Part shown: in pieces, positions 28,524 to 41,700 of the stretch
Numbering within the stretch: the stretch's first letter is position 1
Layout of the letters: each line of letters starts with the position of its first letter
Source of the DNA: Nymphaea colorata
Lineage: Eukaryota; Streptophyta; Magnoliopsida; Nymphaeales; Nymphaeaceae
Direction of reading: 5' to 3'
DNA length: 64,000 nt
Assembly: GCF_008831285.2 (NCBI RefSeq)
Contig: NC_045138.2
Span: forward strand, 14,148,571-14,212,570
Notes under the pieces: generated by a model
What the model saw: only the letters and a program-made list of their open reading frames with translations
The model's database searches: none
What the model was told of the DNA's origin: nothing
Program-made: the position numbers and the translations under genes

Positions 28524-30163
28524 CCTCCAAAATTATATAGAACCAGACATATGCCCAAAGTGACCAAAACAGTTGTACCTGCCATGCACCCAGTCTTCAC
28601 TGTTTCTGCTTTCGGAACCACAAGATAGACTGTATTAATGGGGAAGAGATCAAATGCTGCAGAACCAACAAGTGTTCTAGGACCTAAACCTGAAATTTTC
28701 AAAGTAAACAATTGTGTATAAAACATGCACTCTTGCAAAAAACAAAAAAAAACAAACAAACAAAATCTACAAATTTTTGTAAGTTGAATGATATGACAGT
28801 AGCAGCACCATGAATGAGGTAGCAGAAGGAATCTAGTCAGGCCTAGTAAAGATGCAAAGCACCTAAAGGCACACTGTCTGCTTCAGGAATCAAGTCCATG
28901 TTCATTTTCAAAAAAGAAAGAAAAAAGTCCTTTAAAAGTTTAACAGCAAAAAAACAAGGGCATCGATAATTTCAACACGAAAAAAGCAAGGACAAGATGA
29001 GGAACACCATTTCTAAGAAGTAACACCATCATATATAGATCAACAGAACCCAGTGTTAGTTCTTCATTATTACAACATGTACAGGCAAGGGAGAAAGATA
29101 TATAATGGTCCTACATCTACTAGCTGACAATCAAAGCTTCATTTTGTTCATCATCATGTTGATGATTAAGTTGCGGAATTGAGAAGCAAGTATTCCAAAA
29201 TATAGTTGAGTGTACAGATAGAGTTCCATTCTTTATTTGTTTTGCTTGAACAAAGGGAATTGTTACTGTAAATAACCAAAAAAAAAAACCTTTGACATTA
29301 AAAGTTGAACAATGATGGCAATATGCAATATCAAAAAAAAAAGGAAAAACAAATATTTCAACAAATAGATGGAAAAGAGCCTCTCAATTAACTAAAGAAC
29401 AATAAAATTATCTCAATGTATGAGTCAGCCCTTCTAAGTTTCAACTGAAAAATGTGTATAATGGACCAAAAAGGGATGCAAAAGCCTCAATTACACACAA
29501 GAACAAATTTATTTGCTAATGTCCTTAGAATACTGAAAAGAAAAGACATTCCGATCTGAGAATGAAATGGGAAAGAGAGATGTGAAACAAGTGAAAAATA
29601 TAACAATTCAGATGTAGATTGCTAAACCCAGGAAATAGGATTTGGATCAGATTTGATACCCTTCAAAAGAAACGTCAAAATCATACACAAACATTTACAT
29701 TAACAATAAACTGGTTCAGGGAACAAGAAAGGGATACCACCTCTGGCATATTTGCAACCAAGGTTCTGGAAAGCACCTATTATAGGCGAAGGAATCTGAG
29801 GAAAGCTTGTCCCAAAAGCCAGGAGAGTAATATCAGCCATTGTGTGGTTCCATATCTTTGCCTTGTTAATCAACTCAGCTTTTGAATAAGGGGCTACAAC
29901 AACCACTCACTTTGTCTGCATAACAATATTTTCCATTGAATAAAAGAAACACAAAGTAATTGCTGACAATCCAATGAAACAATAAGAAAGTCCAAGAACA
30001 TATACCAAGAAAAGTAATTGATTTCCTAAGTCAGTTTCTCCATACAAAATAAGGCAGCCAACACAAGTTTCCACTGACGAACAAGCCAAACTTCTCCCTC
30101 TAACTACTGGCTCCTTAAAATCTTTTGCACTTTCTAAGATGTCTGTATTAACATATAGGAACC
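28524..30163 (-). pseudogene. Truncated MHX-like (Mg/Zn-proton exchanger) pseudogene
   Basis: The remains of a plant MHX exchanger, a member of the cation/calcium exchanger superfamily that moves Mg2+ and Zn2+ across the vacuolar membrane against protons. The first visible exon (about 30163-29741) encodes LGLSYCFIGLSAIT and, after an in-frame TGA at 29909-29907, the conserved region ADITLLAFGTSFPQI of the first exchanger repeat. It ends at a GT donor after 29741. The next exon (28689-28524) continues in phase with [17 protein letters not shown]. About 40 codons into this exon the frame shifts: PKAETVK is followed, one base out of frame, by [21 protein letters not shown] donor follows the codon GAG at 28524. 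Everything after that, about two thirds of the protein, is absent. No ATG start is evident, and residues after FPQI are also eroded (PSPIIGAF instead of an SLATIDAI-like sequence). Nonsense, frameshift and truncation together indicate a dead copy. The start of the first exon is uncertain. Confidence 0.85.
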
Positions 30164-32504
30164 TGCAAATAGAAGATACGATACTTAGTCATGGTTATCA
30201 GTTCTGGATCATTATCGTTGCCAACATTATGAAGATACGATATTTAGACATGGTGCCAAGACAATATTCCGTAGGATTCTGAGGAAACAGCAACGGTTTG
30301 ATCTGTAGACTATGTTAAAAGGACAGACCAGCAGCAGTAAAAAATTTGACAAAAGGCAAATCAAAGCAATCAGCAGGAGAAGAGAGAGAGAGAGCAATAG
30401 GAAGCAGTAGTAAAGTAAGAGAGAGAGAGAGAGTAGTAAAGCGTTCAGTGAGGATCGTGAATTGTGGAGGAGGCGAAAAGAATTCTAAGATCCGGATAGC
30501 CAATTTGGATAGGAAAAATTAATGTAGAAAGAAAGAAAGAACTAGCCAAACAAAACAAGGCATAGAAAAATTAGGGGAAATATTAAAACCTTCTTCAAAT
30601 CGATAGCATTGATCCTGCCCCTTTTGGAAACCCCACATCGATTTTCCTCACCAACTCGTTGTCGGCAGTGGTAAAAAATACTGGAGGTGCATTGGCAAGT
30701 TAGCGATCTTCCAATAAAAGGCATGATAGCTAGCCCAAAATGGCTGGAGAAGGAACAAAAAGCGGGAGAAGATCATAACACCTAACCGATTCTTGGCCAC
30801 CGATGAGCCGAGTCAGTCGACCCTCACCTTCATTGCTGCCTCGATCAGATGACTCGACCCTCACCTCCATTGCAGATTTGATCATACGAGCGAAACCTTC
30901 GCCTCCATTGTTCCTGCAATCAGACAAGCGAGCCTAGATTAAAAACCAAGTGCTAAATGTAGGTTTTAGTACAACATTCGTAGGATCTGCCACCGGCTTT
31001 TACCGTCGACTGAGTTCCACAAGTCATCTCCATAGGCTGTAGCAACCAACCTGGCATAGTCGATAAAGGCTTTATCGTGAGAGACACAGCAGAGACAAAC
31101 CCTGGGCCTTAATCTCTGCAAGAAAGTGAGAGAGAAGAGAGAACGTACCGATTGAAGGCGCCCTCCGCTGCATGATTCGTCCGTCTTTATTTTGTTTGTC
31201 TTGATGAAATGGGTTTGGTCGACTTAATTATACCTTCCAAAATTAATCAAGTGGAAAACGTAAACGGTTATGCGAGCTTTCGTTGGTTGTACACCACCCA
31301 TGCGCAACTCGGTTCTTGAAACCGATACATCCTTTCTTAAAGATTAAGCAGCAATAAGAAGAACAGATATTCCATCGATATCAGGTCAGTGGCACAGCTG
31401 AGTATAAATTATGGGCTCCGAGTTTTCGAAAAACTTTACATATACATATGAAAATGAACCTTTTGTTCTTCTTCTTATTTCAAAGTTTCACACATATGTG
31501 CTCCTTTTGTCATAAGTTGTTGATGGTGATGCACATTTAATGGCCAAGCAAGTTGGTTTCCCTTTTCCTTATAGGACACACGATCAAAGGTGTATTTGTC
31601 TTGGTGATACACGATCTAGGAACGAACCCCACCAAAGTGTGTTGACCAAGGTCCGGACTCTTGGCTTTCTTCGACTTGAATGTCTTAATTTTCCAACTAC
31701 TTGCTTGTCGATAAGGTTCGACGCGGCTGTGTGTGTCATCGTTTTGCCGATGCGATTATATGTGAGTTTCCCAATTTCATCCCTTCAAAAATCTGCTCTT
31801 AGAATTTACATTCCTCACATAAACTTGTTTGTGTTTACTGTTAATTTGAAGGATCTGCAGCAAAGCAACAACCCATTGAAAAGATGGTGATAATTTATTG
31901 GATTTGGGTCCATATCTGGGTCTATATTGGAGCGCCCAGTTGTTATTCCACAAGAACAAGATGTTTTCCAAATTGAACCGAGATGAACAGGTAACTCATT
32001 GGCCTCTTAAGTACCTAGACAAGGTCTGGTTAAAGTGGGCTCATGTAAGGACCAGCCACTGGGCTCAGCAGAACGGCGTGCTGGGTCTCATAACCGGATC
32101 CAATATCAGAATCAAGATGACACCAGGGGAGACAAAAACTCCAGGTACCCATTAGTTGAGATCCTTCAACTAGAATGTCCCTGAACCAGATCCATTAGCC
32201 AGGCAGATGAACTCTTATTGACATTGATGTTGGGTCTTTTAAATGGAATCAGGAGACCGGATTTTGTACATAGATCCAAACAGACCAAATACAGACATGG
32301 TCGGAATTAAAAATCCAATCATGTGAGAATAGCCTGTTGGATCTTTCTCCACTCTACACGTTAGGATTCAGTTCAGACCTCTGATGGAACCTGTTCAGGT
32401 GTAGAAGAATGTGCATCTGAAAATCCATTCGATTTCAGACTTTACTTGTCAAAGTAAAATCCGAGTTCAAATTTGTACCAAGACCCTCACTACTGGTTAT
32501 TGAC

Positions 32505-32550
32505 TTGAAAACCAGAGAGAGCGTATTTGATACGAGAGAAGTAAACGCGT
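32505..32550 (+). repeat. Partial copy of the kinase gene's 5' flank
   Basis: The segment resembles 33481-33524, roughly 85% by eye. Both read approximately GAAACCAGA, GAGCGTAT, GATACGAGAG or GCTACGAGGG, then AAGTAAACGCGT. The two lie about 975 bp apart in direct orientation, suggesting an old local duplication of the region upstream of the kinase. Confidence 0.6.
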
Positions 32551-33539
32551 CAACTTTGAACCTCTAACAAACTGAGTAAGCAAAAGTCTAAAATTCAACA
32601 TAAATCTGAGTGAATGTTGTCACTCGCTGGAGAATGAATTACTCGGCGAGTAGGAAGAATATTTCAGCCTACCGTATGCTTAAAGCCGACCCCCATTTGC
32701 AGCATTTGGAGTTAGAACCAGAGGAACATGAAATAGAGATTAGCTGCTTACCAGCTCTTGCCCCGTCTATTTCGCCAACCTTGTTAAGGAAATTTACTTA
32801 TGCAATACAAAGAAATAACTCCAACTAGTTAATAATGATCATTGTTACTTGCACCACATTCATAAAGACAATCCCCACACACACTTTTTCCCGTAAAGTT
32901 AGTCCAACTAATTATACGAGGACCATCTACGAACCAACCCTCGTATAACGGAATTAATGGAATTGCCTGTTCAATAATAAAATGATCAGATTCGAGGAAA
33001 ATTAACTTGAAAATATAAAAGTCAATATGTTTTTTTTTTCCGGTATATGTGTTTGTGTAAAGAAAAAAGGCCGGATTTATCTTGTGCATAGTTTTAAGCT
33101 TTCCCTTTGTCTCTAAGATTCTTAGAATTAGAATTTTAAAGTATTCTCTTCGTAAGATCATAAGGTGGAAAAGGTAACTCCAGAAATGAAGAAAATGAAA
33201 AATAAGTATGTTGAAGAGCGATAGGAAAAAAAAAAAAAGGAAACTCAGTTGTAGTTATTGTTGGCTGTTTTATTTGGCGTCAATTTCAACCATCATATCC
33301 ACTTTTTTCATGGGTGTATTTTGCAAGTGTTAACAAAATAGTGAGCGTTTTCCGAATATTTTATAAGGTAGGCTTTAGTTTTTAATATTTTTCATAAACG
33401 AGGGACCATTTTGGAGGGGAAAAAAATACAGGTCGGAAGTTGGAATGAGTCGGCATAGTGGGGCCCACTACCATTAAGTTGGAAACCAGATCGAGCGTAT
33501 GTGCTACGAGGGAAGTAAACGCGTGGATATTTTGTCTCG

Positions 33540-33575
33540 ATTTCTCTCTCTCTCTCTCTCCCCCCTCTCTCTCTT
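33540..33575 (+). repeat. CT microsatellite in the probable 5' UTR of the kinase gene
   Basis: A (CT)n tract lies about 60-95 bp before the chosen kinase start. Such tracts in plant 5' UTRs are potential GAGA-factor (BBR/BPC) binding sites; that role is inferred here. Confidence 0.7.
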
Positions 33576-33633
33576 CATCTCTTCTGTAGTACCTAGTAGG
33601 AGGAACGGGAAGGAGGAGGAGAGTAGCGGGGTG

Positions 33634-36212
33634 ATGGTGACGCTAAGCCAGTTGAGCGCACCGCAGCAAGCATTCGTGGCCGCAGCCGGCGGGTTTGCCG
33701 GCGTGGCCGCCGTCTTGGCCTTGCTTTTCCTCTTCTGCTCTGCCTGTAGGTATGCGAAAAGGCCTGCAAGTTCTCCGGGTTTAGTGCGGCATCCTGTCAC
33801 GGAATTCGGCAGCACCACCACCTACTTCGACGAGTCGCTCCACCATATCTCGATGCCGGACCTGATCACCGCCACCAACAACTTCCACAGCTCCGGCGTC
33901 GTCGGCGACGGCGGCTTCGGCCTCGTCTACAAAGGGCATCTCCCCGACGGGCGGCTCGTCGCCGTCAAGAAGCTGGGCATTGATTGCTTCCAGGTACGGG
34001 CCGGCCCCTTGAATCGAATTAACCGAGTATTATCATCGCCTTCTCGCACCAGTGAGGTCCTCAATAACCTTGGGCCAAATGTAACCGGTTATTTACCCGT
34101 TATGTATAATCACTCTCGGGTAGCTGCTCAGAACGCGTTTTCTTTGTTAACTAAAAGAATTCATTATTATTATTATATTTTTTTTTTATAACGGCCAACC
34201 TGTGGCCCTTACGCGTTATTTGAGTCAATCATGCCTTCAAGCAGTCTCCCCCATGATCTTTTCTTTTCTTTTGAAGAAAAGAAAATAAAAAGTGGGTAAT
34301 GTACTTAACCCTTCAAGAATAGTTTATCTTATTAGATCATTCTTCGCTTTTCACGAATAGTTTAATCTGTTGATTCTTCCAGTTCGGCTTAAGCTTGGAC
34401 TTAGTCAGGATCTGTTTTTGAAGATTTTTAAATTCTATTCCGACTAACCAGGATTTGATTGGTCGTGTTTGCCTTATCCTTGACACCGAATTCCTGTCCT
34501 CTTTCAAATTTTATCGGTAAAAACTTCAAATACTTGTAAATTGTTAAAAGTAACTTATAAGAGGAGTTGTTAATCGATTGCCTGTCTTAATTCTTAGTCT
34601 TTTGAAAGTTAACTTTTGAGATCCGCCAGATCAAGAATCCAAGCTTAGAATAGGAGTTTACAAAAAGCCCTTGACTCTTCCAGTGGGGAGAGTGAATTTT
34701 ACAAGTTTTGACGTCCATGGGAAGCAATTGAGAAAGCTAACGTCTAGAAAAGCGGACGATCCATAATTTCCTGGAAGCTTCTTCTGTCAACACAAGAGCA
34801 AAAGTTCAATAGTTTGGAGTTCTGTTGAAAGGGGGGCCACCGAGTTTTATAAGAAGAATATTATGGAAAAACTTACATGTATCGGAATATCAAACTTGGG
34901 AATCGATCTGGACGTTAGACAATAGAAGGAAATACTCATAAAGTCCTATTGTTTTTAGCGTTGTTAGACAATAGAATCAGTTTGTTACTATCTCAAGAAT
35001 CTACTTAAAAAATTGGAGTGTTATATGAATCAACCTGCTTCAATTTTTAAAACAGATTTATAAAACTATATCAAATTGTTACTCTTTCCAAACGACCGTT
35101 AAATTTGGTTTTTAAAATGCTAACGTTTTCTAACTGCCACCAACGCAAAAATGTGGGCAGATGATCGGAGAGAAGCTGCTAAAAGAAAGTAGGTGAGAAC
35201 CATCTAGTCAATTGATGTCAACCTTGTGTAAGGATGATGAGGGCCTAGAGAGGGACCGAGCAAACGGCCTTTTAAGCGGAATCATTAAACCATCATCCCC
35301 ATTTTACCGGTTCGTCAAAAATTGCTTATAAGTGATTCATATTCACATGTAAACCTCTTTGGCATATGAAGGAGAAATAATTTCAGTTTCGAAGAAGTCT
35401 CTTTGTTTCTCTCTCTCTCTCTCTCATATTGACTTGACTTTGAAAGCATTTATTTAACTTGGTAGGGTCTGCGTGAATTTGAGGCCGAGATGGAAACACT
35501 GGGCCGAGTCAGACATGAGAACATAGTCAAAATCCTAGGCTATTGCATGACTGGGCCGGACCGAGTCCTCATCTACGAGTACGCAGAGAACGGCAGCCTG
35601 GACCAATGGCTGCATACCGAACCGTCCGATTCGTTCACCTCCTCCGCCCGACTCACTTGGCCCATCAGGGTCAACATCATCAAGGGCGTCGCCGCCGGCC
35701 TCGAGTTCCTCCACGACAAGGTTCAGCCGAGGATCATCCACCGCGACATCAAGGCCAGCAACGTGCTCCTCGACGAACAGTTCCAAGCCCACATCGCCGA
35801 CTTCGGGCTGGCCCGGCGGATCAACCCGAGCTACTCCCACGTATCGACTCAGGTCGCCGGGACGATGGGCTACATCCCGCCGGAGTACAAGGACGGGTGG
35901 CGCGCCACCGTGAAGGGCGACGTGTACAGCTTCGGCGTCCTGATGATCGAGGTGGCCACCGGGAGGAGGCCGAACCTTGCGGTGGAGGAGGTGGTGGTGG
36001 ACGGGAAGGTGAAGTTGGTGTTTCTGGTCAACTGGGCCAAGCAGCTGGTGCAGGAGGGGAGGGAAATGGATGCCCTTGAGCAGGTGCTCAGGGAGGATGC
36101 ACCAGAAGCCAGTGTTAAAGAGTACTTTAGGATTGCTTCCATGTGTACAAATGATGACCACAAGGAGAGACCTCTAATGGCGGAAGTTGTTTCTATGCTA
36201 CAGAGTCTCTAG
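33634..36212 (+). CDS. Receptor-like protein kinase without an extracellular domain (PSKR/BRI1-type kinase)
   Basis: There are two exons, 33634-33993 and 35466-36212, joined in phase to give 368 aa. Residues 1-15 are short and polar, residues 16-38 form one hydrophobic membrane segment, and the rest is a Ser/Thr kinase domain facing the cytosol. The glycine loop GDGGFGLV is at 91-98, the ATP-binding lysine is K112 in AVKKL, HRDIKASN starts at 212 with catalytic D214, DFG is at 232-234, and IPPEY is at 257-261. All key residues are present, so the kinase should be active. Kinase-domain features such as FEAEMETLGRVRHEN and GTMGYIPPEY resemble the leucine-rich-repeat kinases of the phytosulfokine and brassinosteroid receptor group, but leucine-rich repeats and a signal peptide are lacking. 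It therefore probably signals with a partner receptor; this is inference. An in-frame ATG at 33499 would add 45 residues, but it lies before the CT tract and inside a segment repeated elsewhere, so I prefer 33634. The intron is 1,472 bp. Confidence 0.9.
35406..35426 (+). repeat. CT microsatellite before the acceptor of kinase exon 2
   Basis: A CT run about 40 bp before the AG acceptor at 35464-35465. It may extend the polypyrimidine tract. Confidence 0.7.
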
Positions 36213-38747
36213 AGATTATGTATAGACAATATGCTATACAAGATGGTTCCCCTTCATCAAGGGTGGGGGGCTTCTGTTGAACAATAAGATAGATATCAAT
36301 CCCAGTATCCAGTTACATCACAAGAAAGCTATTCAATAACTACACAGAAGCTTTAAATCTCATGCAAGGTTGAAGACGATAGAAATATAAAATTAAACCG
36401 ATGCTTTTGCTTCATGGTTTAAGTTGGGTGTGCTCTTGTAGGGGGTGAGAAATATTGACGGTTTTTCTGTTACCAAAAATAAAAAGAAATCCATCTCTCT
36501 CTCTCTCTCTCTCTTTCTCTCCCTCTCCATATGTCTAAATTTTTATATTTTTAAATCTGTACACTTTCCGCCTGATCTCTCACGCATTAAAAGGAAAAGG
36601 TCGTAAATCTCAAAAAGAAAAAAAAAATTCTGACTAGTGTTCTCGAGGATACCGTGTGAAATCTATGAGCCTTTTTTCTTTTGATTCTTGGTCATGTGTG
36701 TGGTACCATTTAGAGAAATTTTCAGCCAAACATGAGAAAATTTCCCTGACACCAGATTTTCCTGGGAAACAAGATCGGCGATCACGTTTGTCCTTGGTGA
36801 ACTGGTAAGAAATCTTTGTCCACCCAACTCCGCCATCAGTATGAACACGTAGTCAGAATCTACATCTGTCAAGGAAAAAATTGACTGGCGTGTAGATAAG
36901 GTTGGACCTCTTTTGTTTTTTTTGGCTTGCTTCTAACTGTCAGTCAGCATTTAAAAGAAGTGAAATTAGCTGTCTGATGCTACTTGTCAAATCAGGCATA
37001 TATATGTATATATATCATCAAATGAATGTTTATGTAGTCAATCCTGCAGGCTACCAACATCACTGGCTGTCAAGATTCTAACAGGCTATAGAGCAAACAA
37101 CAGGCCACATGCTCACATTGATTTAAGAACATTCGAATAGGCGTACTTAAAATGGGCATGTGAAGGGCGTTGGCCAGCAAAGAATTCAGAAAATTGAGTA
37201 AAACAAACCAGGATTGGGATCATTTGTCAATCAGCTGGAAATAAAATTCCGTATAAAGTAAAAAATTAGAGATAAAAAGAAGATTGACACAGAAAAATAA
37301 ATTATAAGCATGAAAATATGCTACGAGTCCGTCTTGAATTGAATACGACACCGAAGAAAAGAGGGTCTGATTCAATTTGAATGCGCCAATTCTGGTCAAT
37401 TGTGACCATTGGTTTGGACAATTGTCACATGCATTGACATCTTCTGTGAAGAATTTCATATGCCAATACGATGCCGAATAAATTGTACCTTTTCCAACAA
37501 AGATACTTATTTTAAAGGATCGTTTTACATACAAAAAAGGCGCCCGTCATCAAAGTTTCCTACGATACTTCAGAAAAGCGTTAAGGAGATAAAAATATCA
37601 CCGACTTTGCCGTTATTGGCGGGCCGGCGGCTGTGGTTCTAAGGAGATGGGCAACAGTAAAGATCACAAGCCCCCTCAAGATCACCAGATTCCAAAAGAA
37701 ACAACAACAGAGTCTCTGTAGCAACATCGCTCAAATATGTTTTTTGAATCGTATTATTTTTCACCAAGATTCGGACAATCAATTGAATGGAATTAAATCC
37801 TAAAAATTATAATATTGACTTAAAATAAATCCAAACAAATAAAATAACAAAAACCATAAGAAATCAAATAGGAATAATAATTAACGACTACTATGTAGCA
37901 ACAAAAGTACCCAAAAATTTTAAAAATATCAAAAGATATTTGAGTAACACAAAAAATGCCAACAACACCACAACGCCAAATAAGGAGAAGAGCACTGTTG
38001 ACATTTTCATATTCTGTTGAGAACAGCTATATACAGACACAGGATCACTGGATCAGAAAGGTGCAACTTCTCAATCTTAACAAACATATCCAAGGGAAAC
38101 AAAACCTGTAAGACTACAAAATTTCCACTCTTGGACAAATTTATATTCAAGCCGTTACCCCGTTACATGTACCTCTGACTTTAAAAACAATGAACGGATA
38201 CAGTACACTCACAAGAATGTTGTCTAACAATCCAATCTAGAGAAGATGTCTCCTGACCTCTAGACAGCCAAAACAGATTCAAAAGATCCTAGCCTGTCAA
38301 CGGCAAAACCACCACTTCACATCTTTGTTACTGTATACAGAAATCTATGACCAGAAATGATGAGCAAATGAAACTGAAAATTTTCAAACATGGCACACAA
38401 AACGTGGGTCAATCAATGGCTTTCTGTCATTGAGCTCCAGGCATCTGAAACCACAGTTAAGCTGCCAGAATCTCTGAAGCTAAAATACGTAAGCTGCAAT
38501 TACTCGCTTTTTTTTTTTGGCCTGTTGGTTAACAACCTAGGAAAAGTAGTAATAACCTAGGAGAAGTAGATGGTTTTGATTAGTGAGAGGCTAGACCATT
38601 ACATCCATCTTTTCTCAAACACATGTTGCTGCCTAAGATTGGGGTACTTGAGCCATGAAGTTAGCAGCAGTCAACTTCTTTTGCCTAGAAGCAGATGATT
38701 ACCTGAAAATTTTATGGAACTGTAGGGGGAGAGAGAGAAAGAGAGGT
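36213..38747. other. Intergenic region between the kinase and UBP27-like genes
   Basis: This contains the 3' flank of the plus-strand kinase and the 3' flank of the minus-strand UBP27-like gene, which converge here. A CT run lies at about 36494-36525 and a short AT run near 37000. Open frames of 69-104 aa have no recognisable family. I see no transposon ends and no RNA gene. Confidence 0.6.
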
Positions 38748-41700
38748 TTAAGATATTGCAGCAGTTTCAGACGTCCTATTCATCCTCTCATAGAAAAGGA
38801 GGCTTGCTTCTGATGCAAGAACTGTTTCTTCTGGCACACTTGAAACACAAGAATCTGAAATCTTGAACCAAATTGTCTTGACACAATCACCAATCCTCGA
38901 AGCATCAAGTAAAGAATCACATACTGGTTCTGCTTTTACTCTCCTGTATACTGTAAAATGGCCACTACCAGATATTCCATGGTGTTGCACAACAGAAACA
39001 AGGCTATATATGCAGCCTTTCTTTCCCAGAGATGAGCCACTAGTACCCTGCATCAGAAGCAGGAGACAAATTAAAAAGCATATATATGAGACAAATCCCT
39101 CAGCATGAATTATAGGCTTGCCTAAGGAACTGGATTTGCATGCTTTTTAGCAATCTCTAAAGTGATAAATGCCATTGTTTGTCAAATGCACTTAGTGTCG
39201 AGGACATGCAGATAAGGATATTGATGTACAAACATCATTTTAATGTATTTTATTTTACTAAACTTCACTACAAATTGCCATTTTAATATCAAAATATCAG
39301 AATACTATTCGTATTAACTAAAAAATGAGAAAAATCCATGCAACTAAAAAAATCGCCTGTCCTAGGTCTCATAGACAATATCCTGAAGAGAAAACTCGAT
39401 ATACACTAGGTTTCTGCATAGAACAATAAAATAGTAAGCATTGTGAGAAAAAACTCTCAAGACCTTTTACCTGTAACATGAATCCTTTAGTTTCCAATAT
39501 ATGATCATTTAATATCACAGGTATTCACCTGAGGAAGACACAAAGTACTGGATATGAAGTCTTCGATTGCTTTTGGTGAAAAATAAAATGCATTCTGCAT
39601 TTTTTGTGAACCCATTTCATGAAAGACTAAATTTAGATTTCAGATATCCTCATTGAATATTTGAATTCTTATTGAAACTTGGGACTACAATAGACTTGAA
39701 AAAAAAAATTAACTCAGCTATTTTTGTTTTTTGAAGAGCCAAGAATTTGCTTACAAATGTCATTATATAACTTTAATTGCTATAATTTCAAATGCTTGGT
39801 AACATTAATTTCCAATTTATTGAAAATCTCATCACGTCCCAACTTTTGTTTTGAGAAATCAAGTATCAAAAATTTGTCTCTGTCCAAATAGCCGCACTTC
39901 GCTTACAAAAAGAAGGAAAAGATTCAAGATTTCATAAGATAAAGTTGGAACTTTGGCAAGGGAACATACAGAACTCCCCACAGCATTATCTCTGCAAGGC
40001 ATCTAATGATTTAGTGTATGATGGCTGAACGCACGCAAAAAATGAGATTTATAAAGCAAAACTCAGTACATGATTAATCTAACAAAGGAGTACTCAACTG
40101 ACCTCCTCACCATAAATGCGAGAGGGTAACACTTTGGACGAAGTGCAGCAACTTCCTAATTCTGGGATGTCAAGCTGACAGACATTGTCTGCTCTCCTTC
40201 CTGGGGACGGGACTACTATATTACCTGCCACATATTAAACCAGATTGGGAACCAGATCCCACAGATAACCCAAGGAAGCATGATGTCATTTTTATTGGTA
40301 TACCTTGAACATATGAAACTACCTTCCTTGTCAGTGGAAGGTGAAAATAATTCATCCGTGGTAAGCATACTGTTTCTTTTACTCCCATCTCTATATCCTT
40401 TTTGCACATATTGAGGCCTATTCCCATTCCAGGAGCCGTGTACGGATAAAGATCTAAAATTAATGGAAATGCGACATGGCCCTAAAATCACATTGACAAA
40501 ATATGATTAGTAACAGAGAAGGCTGGGTGCAAGAGAACGAAAAAGTAGAATAACGCCACGATATAGTCACCTGCAGTTTGGTTGACTCATTATATGCACT
40601 GATTGTGGCTCGCTGCAGATGAATGCAAAGAATCTGCACCATGACACATAGACTGAAAGATATATTCAGACTTTCACCTTCCCAACCATGTATATGAACA
40701 AAAATAAAAATTAACAGTTTTGCATCCAGACCTCTGGGCACCGACCAATGGTCAATTGCTTAAGAGCAGAACAAATGCCTCTTGGCCAAAGGATGCCCTC
40801 CCGCAAAAGGAGATTCTTGCAATTACAGTCATCATACTTTGTGCAATCCCTAAGAGTCTGAATAATTGCCTGAAAGAAATAGTAGCTAGAAAGAAGTCAG
40901 AGAGCATACAGGTCTATACACATGCAGCAAAATTTTTTTCTCATTAATTGGAATTCAAGAAATCAAACTGAAATCCAAAACATAGTTTTATAATTATGTT
41001 AACTGAACAATGAAAGGCACCTCATATTTCTCTACTTGGTAAGATAAAAGTTTTACAGCATCCATATGACAACAACGCCCACACTGGTAGTTTTCTAATT
41101 GTTCTGCAGTAACAAAGCACTGCAAGCAATCCTCGATAGTGCATCCATCTGACTAAGTTGTTATAAAAGAGTCAACAGATCAGATTCAGAAATTCTGGAA
41201 AGGAAAAGGTGAGAGATAAGAAGACTGAAAATAAATTCTATTCAATAGGAACATACAATAGTTAATTCCCCATTTGTCAAAGGTAAGAGTGGCAAGCTGA
41301 AGAAAAACTCAAACTTCATCGAGAGCTGCAAAAGCATGAAATGTGGACAACATAAATATGATTTCCATATGAAGACACGTAAGAAGATGAATTTGACAAA
41401 TTCAAATATAAGTATGCCTACAACTGGTCAATGTCATCTATAGAAAAGAAAACAGGGCAAGGAATAGAACTTTCAAGGAATATTGGATAGAGCAAGATCT
41501 AAATATTATACAGCTTATCAAGTCAGTGGGTAGAACATATATAACAAAGGAGGGGTCACAATCCCTCAACATACAATTGCTTTCATGGCAGTCAAACAGC
41601 TTTAAGGCAATGTTAACAGGTAATGTAGATAAAAATCTGCCAAGAAAGACGATTAACCTGAAAGGAGCAATTTTTGCAGGTCAAAATGCTTCCGAGAGTC

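Larger units (their letters stand above)
30164..33633. other. Intergenic region between the MHX pseudogene and the kinase
   Basis: No convincing protein gene was found. On the minus strand, a small stretch around 31147-31175 has an ATG, eight codons and a GTACGT donor. It could be the 5' leader exon of the former exchanger gene, but its phase does not join to the next candidate. Short GA runs lie at about 30380-30434. Open frames of 60-116 aa between 31540 and 32830 have no recognisable family and no splice context. A 44-bp segment at 32505-32550 is repeated at 33481-33524. Confidence 0.5.

Noticed and set aside
31540-32155. Two consecutive plus-strand open frames (116 and 85 aa)
   Set aside because: No domain and no consistent splice junction linking them; composition like the surrounding non-coding DNA.
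33499-34191. Single-exon 230-aa reading of the kinase 5' half
   Set aside because: The codons after 33993 are intronic. A GT donor after GIDCFQ joins in phase to GLREFEAEM at 35466.
35535-36161. Long antisense and alternate-frame open frames over kinase exon 2 (up to 208 aa)
   Set aside because: They are shadows of GC-rich coding sequence. The plus-strand frame has all kinase motifs.
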